Source of the DNA: Vigna angularis
Taxonomy: Eukaryota > Streptophyta > Magnoliopsida > Fabales > Fabaceae
Direction of reading: 5' to 3'
DNA length: 64,000 nt
NCBI RefSeq assembly: GCF_016808095.1
Contig: NC_068971.1
Coordinates: forward strand, 22,370,501-22,434,500
This document shows, piece after piece, positions 23,625-36,060 of this stretch; positions within the stretch are counted from its first letter, which is position 1; the number at the start of each line of letters is the position of its first letter. The position numbers were made by a program, and so were the translations under genes. The notes under the pieces were generated by a model. That model was not told where the DNA came from and ran no database searches. It saw only the letters and a list, made by a program, of their open reading frames with translations.

Positions 23625-23960
23625 AGCACCACTAACCCAAACACCACCACCGTCTCCATCTAGGCCATGATGTTTTAATTTCGAACTCTTTTGATGTTTA
23701 TCAAATAAGGGGAATGTTAAACGACTTTTTGAAAAATCTCATTAAGTCTAAGGGAGATATTTTAGTCAGGGGGAGAAATTTTTTTCTTCATATACTTGTA
23801 CATGTTTTTTTGACATATTATAATGCTTTAATTTATTAGACTTCATTTCTTATACTTTATTACTCTGATGATATATTACTCTAATAGTGTTATTCATATA
23901 TGCTCTGATATGATTCTTTTGAATGTTATTTACTCTAATATGATGCATCTACATGATCTG
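23625..23960 (+). other. Retroelement remnant, no gene
   Basis: Starts with a threonine/asparagine-rich piece (STTNPNTTTVSI) and contains AGTCAGGGGGAGAAA at about 23,764, which resembles a copia polypurine tract. Probably residue of a SIRE-like element, but too little is left to be sure. Confidence 0.35.
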
Positions 23961-24479
23961 AACAATAATTTATGACCTTTTTTATAACAACATTTAAATT
24001 GTTAATGACACAGTGCACAAGTTGGACAATTTGTATTACATGGCCCATTTTAGTATTACTTGTTATTATGAATATATTGTGTAACATGGATTTTATATTT
24101 CAATAAAATTAGGGTAACCAAATCCCTAACTCCTAAATTCGTCACTCGTACTCTATGGTTTAATGATTTGGAGGAGATTGCTAGTGGGTGAGGCTCGGTT
24201 GGTGGTGCGTTTGGTCCCCCCTTACTTGTGTTCAAAATCAAAGGGATTAACCATAGAAAAGGTTAGTTGCAATCCATAATTTATGGTTTTCAGTTTCAAT
24301 TGTGGTTGGTTTACGTTGTTGTGTCCCATTAATTAAATTTTTTGTGTTTATCAATTTTTTGTGGTGGGTTTGGTTCCTCTTTACTTTTATTTCTTTTGAA
24401 TGTGTTTGTGGTCCCCATTAATTTGAAGCTTATTTATATTTGTTAGGGTTTTATATATATTGTATATATTATTGCTTAG

Positions 24480-26100
24480 GATGTTAAAGGTCAGACTCAA
24501 AGTTGTGGTCTACAATAGTGGAAGATTTGAAAGTAGTGGGCCATTTAAATATAATGATGGGAAACTACTCATTGATTTTGAAACCCTGATAGATGGAGTT
24601 ACTTGGAGGTGTGTGTGTCACTTAAGGATGTGAGGTGTATTTTTTATTAAGGAGTTGTGGTATTTTGTTGACAATATGATGCACCTCTTATCATTAGACT
24701 AGGGTGCAATTAATGTGATGAAAGTTGTTAGGTATTGTGGTAGTGTTAACTTGTTTGTGGTGCACGGAGTGGAAGAACCAGAAGTTGTGGAGAATGTATT
24801 GGATTGTGAAGTTGGAGTATGTCATGGAGATAGTAGTCATGTTGGCCTTGTACTATATATTGACAAAGGAGGCACTTGTGATGGTCATCACAATGGTTTA
24901 TGTGAGAATAAGTATGAGATTGATGATGAGGTTGAGCCAAAGCCTACAGATGAGGTTGGATTTGTGTGGGTCAGGATGAATTGTTACCTGTAGTGGGTTG
25001 GGACGCTAACGATCAAATGTTGTCAATAGCCTATGCCATTGTTGAAGTTGAGAACAAAGAAACATGGACATGGTTCTTACAATTATTGATTGAAGGCCTT
25101 AAAGGTCTTGAAGTTTTTGGGTCAAGCACTTTTATGTTTGACCAACCAAAGGTACTTTACTGACTTACTTTGGTCACTTTTATGTTACTGACTTAATTTT
25201 GTTCATGCCCAAGGTTTGTTGCTTGCCATATAGGAGCTTTTACATGGGGAAAAGCAAAAATTTTGCATGTGGCTTTTGTATGAAAATTTTAGGAAACAAT
25301 ATTTAGGTTGCAAATTAAAAAATATGACGTGGAAAGCTGTAATAAGCACACACTCATTAGCAAGGGAAAGAGAAATGAGAAATATTAAAGAATTTAATTA
25401 TGAGGCTTTCAAATATTTATTAGTTATTCCACCGAGGTTTATATCGTTTGAAATATTCTTATTAGTATTATTTCAAATATTTGATTTGTATTATTTCTTT
25501 GTCATTCACTCATGTTTTGTTATAACATGGTTTGGTCCATATCTCTCTTTACAAATCAAGCCATGCTTGAAACTCTAGTCAACAACATAAGTGAAGCTTT
25601 TAACAGTGTTATTGTTAAGGCTAGAAATAATCCATTGTAACCATGTTGGAGGAAATAAGATTGTACATGATGAATAGGTGGGCAACCAACAAATCAAGGG
25701 TAACACCTTTTCATGGTTCAACCTATCCTAAAATTTACAATAAACTTTCAACGGAATCAAACAAAACAAAATATTAAATCCCAAGATACCTAAGTTGTTG
25801 TTTATAATGTAAGCTATTATTTTGTATTACTGATATGTGTATTGTGAATTGACAACTAGTATGGAGAAAAGTTGTTAAAAATAAGGCACGTTTCAATGAT
25901 TGGGGATAAGTATAGTGTGAACATAGACACCCAAAATTGCAGCTGCAGGAAATGGCTCATCATTGGTATTCTATGCTACCATGCAATTGTTGCTAAGAAG
26001 TTCCTAAATTTGAATGCAGAAAATTACATCCCACTTTCATGTCAACGACCATCTTTTATGGGAAATAACATCCTTCTCTGATGTGTTGCCACGACATCGA
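24480..26100 (+). pseudogene. MULE transposase, MuDR type, broken
   Basis: Collinear protein fragments in different frames: an N-terminal ubiquitin-like/PB1-like segment (VVVYNSGRFESSGPFKY), LFVVHGVEEPEVVE, then the MULE transposase core (ELLPVVGWDANDQMLSIAYA followed by VENKETWTWFLQLLI), the HLYENFRKQYLG and REMRNIKEFNYEAFKYLL segments, and the SWIM zinc finger YSVNIDTQNCSCRKW ... CYHAIVAKKF at 25,910-26,010. The MuDR DNA-binding domain between N-terminus and core has been deleted, and there are several stops, so it is not functional. The C-terminal tail to 26,470 is P/Q-rich (YEPPQKQPYERPLKQPYQQP). Confidence 0.85.
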
Positions 26101-26999
26101 AGAAGACTACCTGGGAGACCAAAGAAAAAAAAGAAGGTTGAAGGCTTGTGAATTAAAGAAGGATGACACCCAATTAAGAAAAAATGGCCATAAAAAAAGA
26201 TGTAGTGTTTGTTGTGAACTTAGGGCACAACAAAGTTCATTGTCTAACACTCCCTAACTCACAACAACCATGTCAAGAAAACCCTACTACAAAATTGATA
26301 AGCCATATGAACCACCACAAAAACAACCATATGAACGACCACTAAAACAACCATATCAACAACCTCTTGAACAATGCCCACCATCACAAGCAAGCCAACA
26401 ATGTCATGCATCTATAGCAACATATGGCATGAAGAGGCCAAAACTGCAACTGCGAAAAGGACGTGCGTGATTCTTTGGAACTTTTTATAATTTTTCAGCT
26501 TATAGATGTATAATGTGGAACTTTTTATATTTGTCAACTTTTAATGTATTTTGCTAGAACAAAAATCTTAAAACACTTAGTATGTTGAACTTTAATGTAA
26601 TTAATTTTTAATTTTTGAATTATTGTTATTTACTTTGAGGAATCTTTAGATTTATTTTCTCAATTTTTCATTTTCAAATGATTCACAAGTTCTATTTCAA
26701 TAACTTTGAATTGCACTTTTCAAAATGCATTTTTAAAAAGAACTAAATTAAACAAAATACACCTAAATTGAGACTAAATCCCATTCATTCATCACAAACA
26801 TTACAACATAATGATATATACTTAACATGACATAATCAAAATCCTAACCTTATGAACACAATTAAAACACACTATGGGAATTAAAACCCAATAATTTTTA
26901 AACATTTGTGAAACAATCACTCTGTTGATTACAAGAACAAAACGTTCGAACAATAATTACACCCATTTATTTAAAACCCCAGTGAATTCCCTAAAGTAA

Positions 27000-27365
27000 C
27001 GATTTTCCTCCTTTGTCTGACTATAATGGCATCTCGTTCATCAACACTATCTTCATAGCATCATTTGAAAAAATTACACCACACCACATCTTCACTCCCT
27101 CTATGTTATTAAAATAAAAGAAATTGTCTCCATTATATGAACATAACCCGAAAAATTGATACAAAAATCTAACCTTCTAGTTTGCTCATCCTCAAATTTG
27201 TTTACCACAATTCTTTGAAGTTCTTGTTATTGTTAAAACTACAAACTCTCCACAATCACAAATTGGTGTTAAGCCCATATCCCTAGACCCACCAACATGA
27301 CATGAACTATAACTTCATTGCCCCCAACTACTATCACAAGAGGAAGAAGATTAGCCACAAGAAAT
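27000..27365 (-). pseudogene. GRF-type zinc-finger gene remnant in MULE 2
   Basis: On the minus strand 27,365-27,200 reads a serine-rich start, then GLTPICDCGEFVVLTITRTS and KNCG, which is the front half of a GRF-type zinc finger (CxCG...T..T..N.G). Near 27,000-27,060 the minus strand gives DERDAIIVRQRRKIV, matching DERDVIIGSQRRKICD in the corresponding gene of the MULE at 51,556. Stops (one directly upstream of the finger) and frame changes show decay. Its position, convergent to the transposase just inside the right TIR, is the same in both MULEs. Confidence 0.65.
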
Positions 27366-27784
27366 ACCACATCAACAAACAAAGACATCTTCAACTGTAA
27401 GTGGTAGGTCAACTTTTTTTTTATGTTGGACAAATTCTTCATTACTGATATTTAAAACCCAATTAGGGATTAGAAACCTTAATTTTAATTGAAATGTAAA
27501 TTCCATGTCACATGGTATATTCACAATGACACATAATACAAAGACAGGACACGTAATAGAAATTGTCACACTTATGCATTATGTCGTTAACAATTTAAGT
27601 GTCGTTATAAGAAAAGACTGAATTGAACAAATTTAATATAAATTAGGACTTAATTGAACAAAAAAAACTAGAACCACATTGAAAAAATTGAACGAAAACC
27701 AAGACTAAAGTAGTATTTTAACTTCTTTTATTATTTATATTCTTTATTTGATTTTTTATGATTCCTTGGTTTAGGAGCAATCAC

Positions 27785-28978
27785 ATCGATAAGTGCACTG
27801 GTTTAATTGTAGTACCAAGTATCATATTCACAAGGATTTGATTAATTTTTATCAGAACTTGTGATGATATTTGGATTTGTGAATTAAATGTTTGGTTATA
27901 AAATAGAGAATGATATAAAACTCACAATCAAGATTTAAGAATTTTAATAAGATAAAATGTGTTGGGATTGAGTTTCACAACTCTTCACTTAAGCTTGGTT
28001 ATTGTTTCATTGATTTAATTGTTCCTAGAAGTACAATAAGGTAATCATAAACTCATGTCTATAGCCTAGGACCTAAAAGCATTATAACTTAGGATGAATT
28101 ATCTATCTCGATGAAAAGGCTTTTGCATTAAGATTATGTATATTTAACCAGGTAAAACATATAGATGCATGTTTGTCACCTAACAACATTAGATGATTGA
28201 ACTGGATCTATAAAATGAATTAGCTTTCGCCTAACTGAGTTTTATATTCTTTGAATAATTAATCAGTTCATCACATATGAAATGCGAATTGAATCATTAA
28301 CATATGAAAGAACATTGATATAAAATAATAAAACAGTATCAATACAGAAGTTCAAAGTGCTATAGCCAATCCCAACATAAGGAGATTCAACAGCTCATGT
28401 ATTCTAACATTTAATCCTAGGAGTTCCATTAATCTCCTCGTATCTCTCCTATTTTAGAAGATTTTACAAGTGAAGTGTGAGAGAGATCTTAAAGAGAAGT
28501 CTAAGAATCTTATTATAGAATTCTGCATATGAAAATAGGGGGTTTACCCTTTAATTTATAGACTTTGGAAAGTTGATTGTAGCTCCAAATATGGTGGTCA
28601 TTCTTGAGACCTTTTCTTTTATGTTTAACCAAAAAGTTTTCTTTGAGTGTGAGTTTCCTCCATAGTTAAGCTTCAAAATTAGGTTCTTAAGGTTATTTCA
28701 TGGTGAAACTTTTCTCACATAGCTTATGCACCATCTTTTATGCTTGAAGTGTGGAAGCAAAATCTCACATGCTCCAATTTTGATTTTCGGCCTTATGAAA
28801 CTCTATTTCTTCTAAAATTACTTAAATTTATAAAAAATTACATTAATTTGTCACACATATTTATATCCAAATGTATTTATTAAATTCTTAAGTACAAGAG
28901 GATAATCTCTCGATGATGTAACAAATTATAACGAAATAATTACTAACATAAATTATGAGTAAAATAAGTATTTATCAA
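27785..28978 (-). repeat. Lone Ty3 LTR (minus strand)
   Basis: On the minus strand it runs from TGATAAATACTTATTTTAC (about 28,978) to the U5 signature AATATGATACTTGGTACTAC ... CCAGTGCACTTATCG (about 27,785), the layout shared by the other Ty3 LTRs here. No internal region adjoins either end. A clean 5-bp target duplication was not found, so the exact ends are provisional. Confidence 0.62.
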
Positions 28979-29387
28979 TTTTCTTTATATATTTTCATTT
29001 GAATGTAAAAATATAAAAGTTTAATAAAGTGAAAAGAAAATTGTTCTGCGTGAGAAAACTTGAAAGAAACAAATAAAAAGAAAAGGTGAATGATCTTAAA
29101 AGAAGCACCATTTTTCTTACATAGATTAAAGCTAAATTAAGACATATTTAGTCATGAAGAGAGTTGAAAATATTATGAAATAAAACTCCTGAAATAAAAA
29201 TAATTAAATAAAAAGAGAGAAAGGAAGCAAGAGTAAAAGCGACTCTCACCCGAGCCATGTTCTGAAGTCTTCCCTGCTTGTATGCAACGGCCAGACACAT
29301 TTTAGTCGCTCTGCGCTCCTCCGCCTGAAACCGATTGTTGCAGGACAAAGATCCGGGTCGACCCGCCGTAGATCCGATCCAACAAAC
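28979..29387 (+). promoter_or_regulatory. Upstream region and probable 5' UTR of ERD2
   Basis: 410 bp between the lone LTR and the ERD2 start codon. AT-rich up to 29,215, then a GA-rich patch (AAAGAGAGAAAGGAAGCAAG) and a sharp rise in GC content from 29,240, typical of the transition from promoter to 5' UTR in plants. The transcription start cannot be fixed from sequence alone. Confidence 0.45.
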
Positions 29388-32300
29388 ATGAATATTTTCA
29401 GGTTAGCTGGGGACATGACCCATTTGGCCAGCGTCCTCGTCCTCCTCCTCAAGATCCACACCATCAAGTCCTGCGCCGGTCGGTACCCACCCTCTCTCCC
29501 ATCTCAACATTCTCCCTCTCTTTTTCTTCGCTTGATACCTAGTAGATTTGGAATAGAATAATAGCTGTTGGTCAAAGGTGCGAAATTTTTATATGGGGTT
29601 GTATGATTTTATGCTTTACTGTTATGTTTTTGTGGCGTTGATTTTGGGGATGGGAATGTTCGGAATTCCTGTGGGTTGGCAAAGGAGTTTGGAGGTAAGG
29701 TTTTGAAGAGATGAGTGTAGGATTAGGAATGATGTGTGTGGAATTATGTGATTCTTGTTCTTCTCATTGTAATGCCGATTGAGGGTTATCGTTGTTCCTT
29801 TGTCTTGTGGGACTTGGGCTGGTCTCTCATAATAGGCCGAACCCAGGTTCGAATCTCTCATTTGGTGTCTGATAGTATGTAGGATTGCCTTCAGAGAAGG
29901 ATATCTACCTTGGGACTTGGGCTACTCCTCCCCAATGTGTGGAATTATGGTTCGAATCTCTGCCGAAAGAAATGCCGATGATTGTGTCTCGAATAGGATT
30001 GTTTCTAAAGAAATATATCCTTAGGGAAGCTAAGAAAAAAAGTCTGTGGACTTGGGCATTGCTTTCAAATGATTGTTGTTGTGGTATGATAAATTTGATA
30101 CAATAGTTTTCAGTTTACTGGTTCCCCTCATGTTGGGTTCTTTGGTGTTTTTTATGATTGGGGGAGTTTGTGGTGCCTTGTTTTTTGGACCATGTCTTTC
30201 TTCTCAATGTACAGAACTATTATACATATTTTATCGTGAGTAAGGAATCATCTTGCGTTTTGTCCCCCTTCTTTTAAGCTAAGTAAATGGTTGGGGATCA
30301 GTCATAAGTATCTGTCTGTTTTCTTGCTGTTTGTGTTTCTGTTGTGCTAAATAGAAATTAATAGGCTAAACCAAAGCCTAACATGTATATAAATATCCTT
30401 TTGTGCTGCATCAATATGTGTTTTTCCCTCCTATGATTGTGTTTTGATGTAAGAGAAGATCAAAAACTAGTTTATCCATTACCAGTTGAAGGAGAAGGGA
30501 GTAAAAATGAGCAAAAGACCTATTCATTAAAGCAGTATAGACCTACATAAATGAACTGTATTTTCTCATTTTTCATATTCAGGCCATTGATTGACTGTGG
30601 TTTAGTTTTAAAAATACCTTTCATATATCTTTTTGACTCTGACTTCGAATGCATCTGATTTGTGTGCAGGTGTCTCATTGAAGACTCAAGAACTCTATGC
30701 ACTTGTTTTTGCTTGTCGCTACTTAGATATCTTTACTAATTTTGTATCTCTCTATAATACTGTTATGAAGTTGATATTCTTGGGAAGCTCGTTTTCTATA
30801 GTATGGTACATGAGGTATCACAAGGTTGTTCGTAGATCGTATGACAAAGATCAAGATACCTTTCGCCATTACTTTCTTGTATTGCCCTGCTTAGTATTGG
30901 CCCTATTAATCAATGAGAAATTCACATTTAAGGAGGTTAGTATGCATCTTTCGTTATATGCTGTCTATACTATGGTAACTGTTGTGTTACTATTGACATG
31001 TTCTTAGACTGTTCTCAAGATCTGATTGTGCCACTTTTGCTTACTTTCTGAAACTACACTTAAATATGTTATAGGTGATGTGGACATTTTCCCTTTATTT
31101 GGAAGCTGTTGCTATACTTCCTCAACTAGTACTTTTACAGAGAACTAGAAATATTGACAATTTGACTGGACAATATGTGTTTCTTCTTGGGTAAGATATT
31201 GTGCTCTATCGAATTTTGAACATTATTATAAATTTCCATGAGTCCTTTGGTTCATGTTATTGCATTTGTGTTGGAAACGGAATAACAGCTGTTATTTGCT
31301 TAAGGGATTTCAGCTTTTGATCATTAAAATCAACACTCTTAAATGTTGATTAATGTTGAGAGAATTGTGTAGTATTTCATCTGATGTGTGGTACAATTTC
31401 CAAAACGTGCTTCTAACTCATGTAGAGCTGATGCAGACAAAATGGAGTAACGAAAATTATGAGTTTGCAATAGTGTTCCTGGGCCAACTTTTCCATTGGC
31501 TTCTTTAGTAGCGTGCAATTAATTTTGTCTTCTACCATGACTATGAGTTAAGACTTAGAAGTTTTAATACCTGGGAGAACTAAGTTTTTACTGGTGAATG
31601 TGGTCCCACAAATCTTGTCATTTGTTTCAGTGGTTCATCTCAGCTTTATATATTTCCCTGTGATTTTCTCATGATGTGATATGTATTGAATCATTCTTTT
31701 GACTTGTTCAACTCATTTGCAATATTTATGTTTGAAGCCCTACAATCATAAGATTAATATTTATAATATTCATGTCTGGTTAAATGCAGTGCATACAGAG
31801 GACTATACATTCTCAACTGGATCTATCGCTACTTTACTGAGCCCCACTTTGTCCATTGGATAAGTATGACTCTTAATTTTGTTTTATGCTTACTACTGCT
31901 TTTTAAGTAACTACTCTTTGATATTCAGTACGATACTATGTCCTGTGGTACCTTTTCATTGCCTAGTATTTGAAATTCTCAATACTTGAGATGCATTTGT
32001 AGCGGTGTTCTTTGATGTTCATTTCCTTGTTACAAAAAACTGTTAAACAATCTAGGTTGTGCAAGCCTTTTAAAATATTTATCAAACCATTGCTGCATGG
32101 AATCCATTACTGAAAAACTTTTACTTTGTTCATTTCTATCAAAATATTATTTCTTATGTGTGTGTGGTTTTATAAATAACAATTTTCATGAGGTAAGTTT
32201 CTGTTGCTCCACATCTTTGAAGCATTGATTTGGTGCATCCCCTTATTGCTTTTGATTTTCAAGCAGCATCTTCAATGTTTTAAATAATGTTCAATATTGA

Positions 32301-32971
32301 TACTTCTGATTCATCATATAGGGGTATCAATCAGTACAAATTTTGGTACTGCTTATTTTTCTAAAAGGAATAGGAATTGCAAGCTTAGATTATTGGTCAT
32401 TTATTTGTACCTGGGTTATAAACAAGAGGATGAAAAAGTTATGACATTTCTTTTTGCTTTTCCCCTTGTTGGACAAAAGTAATGATTGTCTTTACAAATA
32501 TTAAATATTCATTACAAATAAACTTTTCGCCAGAAATTTAACATGTAAGCACAGCTATAGAAGTAGGTTTAATTGCTTGTCATGACTTGTTGCAACACAG
32601 AACATGAGAAAAACATTGTCCTAATAACACCCTATCAATTTTTAGACAAAGCAATAAGCAAGTTTCTCTCCCTCTTGCCAAACACTAAACTTTGCCCGCA
32701 CAAAAGAAAGATAAAAGGGGTTACCAGAAAATTATTATATATTCTAAAAGTGTTCCTGAATCCTTTTAATGTCTTTTTGCAGCATGGATTTCTGGCCTTG
32801 TTCAAACACTGCTATATGCTGATTTCTTCTATTACTATTACCAAAGGTTAATTGACCTACTTTTCAGTTCCATTTGTTTATGTTAAATACCTTGTTTACC
32901 TGAGTTTAAAGCATTTTAAAATTGTGCCGTGCAGCTGGAAGAACAACCAAAAGCTTCATTTGCCAGCGTGA
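29388..32971 (+). CDS. ERD2: ER lumen protein-retaining receptor (K/HDEL receptor)
   Basis: Six exons give a 215-residue protein, the normal ERD2 length: 29,388-29,478, 30,670-30,935, 31,075-31,190, 31,790-31,863, 32,783-32,846, 32,935-32,971 (TGA). All introns are GT-AG and every junction keeps frame. The product is a seven-helix membrane protein that binds C-terminal K/HDEL signals of escaped ER proteins in the Golgi and returns them to the ER via COPI vesicles. Diagnostic stretches are MNIFRLAGDMTHLASVLVLL, SLKTQELYALVFACRYLDIF, SFSIVWYMRYHKVVRRSYD, YLEAVAILPQLVLLQRT, LYILNWIYRYFTEPHFVHW and the C-terminal SWKNNQKLHLPA. No lesion was seen; it looks like a working housekeeping gene. Which ERD2 paralogue it is cannot be told here. 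Confidence 0.95.
29740..30080 (+). repeat. SINE-like or tRNA-derived repeats in ERD2 intron 1
   Basis: Three imperfect copies of a short block beginning with GGGACTTGGGCT or GGACTTGGGC (29,809; 29,909; 30,048), two of them followed by GGTTCGAATCTCT (29,849; 29,949), which is a good RNA polymerase III B box. No clear A box or poly-A tail was identified, so the SINE label is a suggestion. Confidence 0.4.
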
Positions 32972-33531
32972 GTGTATTCTTCCGTTCTTGAAAAACAAGG
33001 GCCTATATGGACAATTAACAGTGACAATCCACATATTTGTCTGGACAGTGGTTTCTGATTTACAATTCCCTATTTGTTCGTTCTTGCCACCTCAAAATAC
33101 TTCTGTACTTATTACTAGGAAAATATTATATAGACAAAGGGCATCAAATTGTTGACTGTAATTTGCAATTTTAACTTGAAAAGGTATTTAGATCTAGATT
33201 GTGGCATATTGCATATTTTGATATTTTTCTCTTCCCTTTCTTCATTTATCTGGGTAGTAGTAATTAAGACAAATCTTTCTTGGATAAGCACTTTTCAATT
33301 TGCTTTCATGGTAGATATGGTATAGGTAATTGTGGTGGAAGCCTTGTGTTAATAATTATCTGAAACAATGGGAGAATTTGACAGTTATTTGAAACTTGGA
33401 AATCCATTATCCGGAACATTCTCTAGGGGCATACATAGAAAGACAGCAGAAAAGATAGTTAAAATTGAAATGCCTCTCTTTGTTCCTTTGTACATGTCAT
33501 TTAAGGATATTTTGTCAGAATAAAAGATACA
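32972..33531 (+). other. ERD2 3' UTR and downstream sequence, no gene
   Basis: After the ERD2 stop codon the sequence is AT-rich with T-rich tracts (33,215-33,245) and no recognisable frame. The first 200-300 bp are likely 3' UTR. Confidence 0.5.
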
Positions 33532-33587
33532 GTAAATTTCTCTATTCTAATAAAATAGTTGTATGGTTATCTAATTTTTCTATTTAA
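33532..33587. repeat. 56-bp direct repeat, left copy
   Basis: Gap-free match to 46,588-46,643, about 48 of 56 positions identical by hand count, most differences being transitions. Shared core TAAAATAGTTGTAT. It ends exactly where the split LTR begins. Confidence 0.8.
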
Positions 33588-35734
33588 TGAAATACAAAGA
33601 AAAACATTAGAGGGTTGAATAGTGCTTTTAAAATATTTTTGCAGAGTAACGTCTAATAACTTGTAATAAGAATATATACAAGTATACTTTGTTTAGACGT
33701 TGGTATTATAAGATAAATAAGATACAATGACATTTCAAAAGATTTTGTAGCTTTAAGGAAAAAATAATAAAGTATAATTTTTATATTGGTTAAATCAATT
33801 TGAATTACATACAGTTCTTAAGATGTTTTTATTAATCTTAACTCATTCTTGGTTCCAAATATTATTACCATTCTTGGTTTCTTAATCAACATACTAATTT
33901 GAGTTTACTTACTCCTAGTTATAGGTATTATTGTTCCTAAGTTAACACAACTAGTTCGAATTTAGTTCATTATAGATCTAACCTAAGACAACACATTTAG
34001 CCTAGTTTACTCATTCTTGGTAGCCACTCTTGGATCTATCCTTAGACAACATGTTTAGATCGAGTTTACATACTCCTGGTTGCAAGTATTATCTACCACT
34101 CTTAGCATCTGAGTATTATAACCATTCCTACTTTACAAATGTTTGATAACAAGATGGAAATAACTCTTTTAGAGAAGATGTTTAATCAATACAAAACATT
34201 CCTAAATTCTTGTAATTTGCTCTCTCTCTTTCTTTTTGGTCGAAGACATCAGGTGATATATGTTTAGAGCAATACACTTGATTTTTGTTAACTCTCTAGT
34301 TTTCTCTCTTCTCTTCTTTGAGTATTTGCATTAGATGTTATAAGTACAGAGATAAACTTCATAGTAGATTTTCAACAAGGCTTTCTTTTCTTCTTTTTTT
34401 CTTTTCTTTTCTTTCGTTTTGAAAGCTTTAGACATTATGGACTTCGAGATGTTGTGGAAAGATGGATATGTGATTATGGCTCTTTTCTTCACTCTTGTTC
34501 ATCACTCTTTTCATTCTCTTCTGCCAAAGCATGAGAGCATCAAACAATAAGTGTACTAAGGTAAAGTAGAGTTGGTGTTTTAATGATAATTTTTGAACAT
34601 ACTCTTTTCTTTACTTATCCCTCTTCCTTTTTCACCTCTTCTCTCTTCTACATTTTTCAACAACAACAACTCTCTTATTCTCTTATGTTGTTCTTCTTTA
34701 TATAGATTCTCTTTAGAAATGATTATTGGATGGTGAGTTGATTCCAGGAGAGCGGGTAGCCTTTAGGTGGGATATCAGTCACTACAAGAAAAAACACAAT
34801 TACATACGACCAAAATTCGTATGTAAGACCTAAAATCCGTATATAAAATAGTGTTACATACGGATTATATACGGACAAAAATCCGTATATAAAATGATCG
34901 TAGCTAAATTATATACGGATATATCCGTATATAACTTATATACGGAAAAATCCATATATAATTTTTGTATATAATTACATACGGATAAATCCATATATAA
35001 TTATATACGGACAAATCCGTATATAATTTCTGTATATAATTATATACGGATAATCCGTATGTAATTCGTATGTAATCCGTATATAACTTTATAGTTTTAT
35101 AAAAAAAAAATTAGATGATTCAGCGTTTACACCTAATATCTAGGAATTTCATATAATTGATAAGAATTAAACATAACTGCTAAATTGCCAGATACAATAT
35201 CAAATTGCCAAATATATTCATAATATATAATGTATAATATAATTACAAGATTACAAATGTAACAAATTTACATATGATTATGAAACAAATAATTAAAATA
35301 TGAAAACTTTATTAGATAATTCTATAAATAGAACTAAAAAATATAATTACAAGAATTACTTTTACATTTTGTAACGGTTTCCTGACCAAGTAGACACTAG
35401 CTCCTATAGCCTTAAGCAGTGCCTGAACCAAAAATTAACAAAAAGTTTAGTTGAAACACATTTCAATATATATGGACAAATAAAATATTTAAAGAAAATT
35501 TCAAAAACCATTACAAGTTCTCTAACAGATGATGGCTTAGAATTAGGGGATAAAAAAGATCAATCCAATTGAACCACAAATCTCAGCAAATTTCAGAAAC
35601 CATTAAAAGTTCACTGACAAAATCTTCTTTAACTTCTACTATCCCAAACCACAAATCTCTACTTCCTTTCTCTTGAAATGCTACCAACAGGCTAACATGG
35701 TTGCTATAGTTGAAACATAAATAAATATAATATA

Positions 35735-36060
35735 AATATACCACTGGAAGGATTTCTACGCCCCTCAAAATTTGGATCATCACATACAATTGGTTCAGGT
35801 CCCATGAAAGCTTGCCACCAAAAATGTTCCAAACACCATTTGGACTTTGAAACAAATAAAAGTTGTTGATTTATATAAAAGTCACTTGATGGTCTTCATT
35901 ATGAACTGTGACTTTAAAAAAATTGCCCCAAATTTCATACCCCAATGTAGTGCTAGATACAAAAATTGCATAATACTTAATATTAACAAATATGGGCATA
36001 TATAGTAAACATTCACTAAAAAGTAAATGCCCAAAGGTTCTATAAGATGAGGTAGCGGAA
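35735..36060 (-). other. Unidentified exon-like stretches inside the CACTA element
   Basis: On the minus strand 35,840-35,748 reads WQAFMGPEPIVCDDPNFEGR followed by RNPSS and a GT donor-like GTATAT, which has the composition of real coding sequence. Another open stretch at 36,060-35,885 reads GYEIWGNFFKVTVHNEDHQ. I do not recognise either. A further possible exon lies at 35,432-35,370 (ALLKAIGASVYLVRK after a TTCAG acceptor). They may be more captured host gene pieces or remains of a transposase gene. Confidence 0.3.

Larger units (their letters stand above)
23961..27722 (+). mobile_element. MULE (Mutator-like) transposon 2, degenerate
   Basis: Contains a broken MULE transposase (24,480-26,100) and, convergent with it, a broken GRF zinc-finger gene (27,000-27,365). 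The right end (27,445-27,722) carries the TIR-like tract GGACTTAATTGAACAAA ... GAACCACATTGAAAAAATTG, a close relative of the TIR of the MULE at 51,556. An inverted match to its inner part lies at 23,965-24,125 (TTTAAATTGTTAATGACA, ATTTCAATAAAATTAGGG). The outer part of the left TIR is missing, so no target duplication can be shown. Confidence 0.72.

Noticed and set aside
24715..24993. 92-codon frame as an independent small gene
   Set aside because: It is the N-terminal part of the MULE 2 transposase, as shown by LFVVHGV in both MULEs.
29148..29467. Minus-strand open frames over ERD2 exon 1
   Set aside because: They are the complement of the ERD2 first exon and 5' UTR; splice sites and the family match support the plus strand.
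29849..29861. A tRNA gene at the GGTTCGAATC motif
   Set aside because: Only the T-arm/B-box word is present; no acceptor stem, D arm or anticodon arm can be folded around it.
35885..36060. GYEIWGNFFKVTVHNEDHQ as the start of chorismate synthase
   Set aside because: There is a loose likeness to the enzyme's first residues, but the key GESHG motif is not there and nothing downstream fits.
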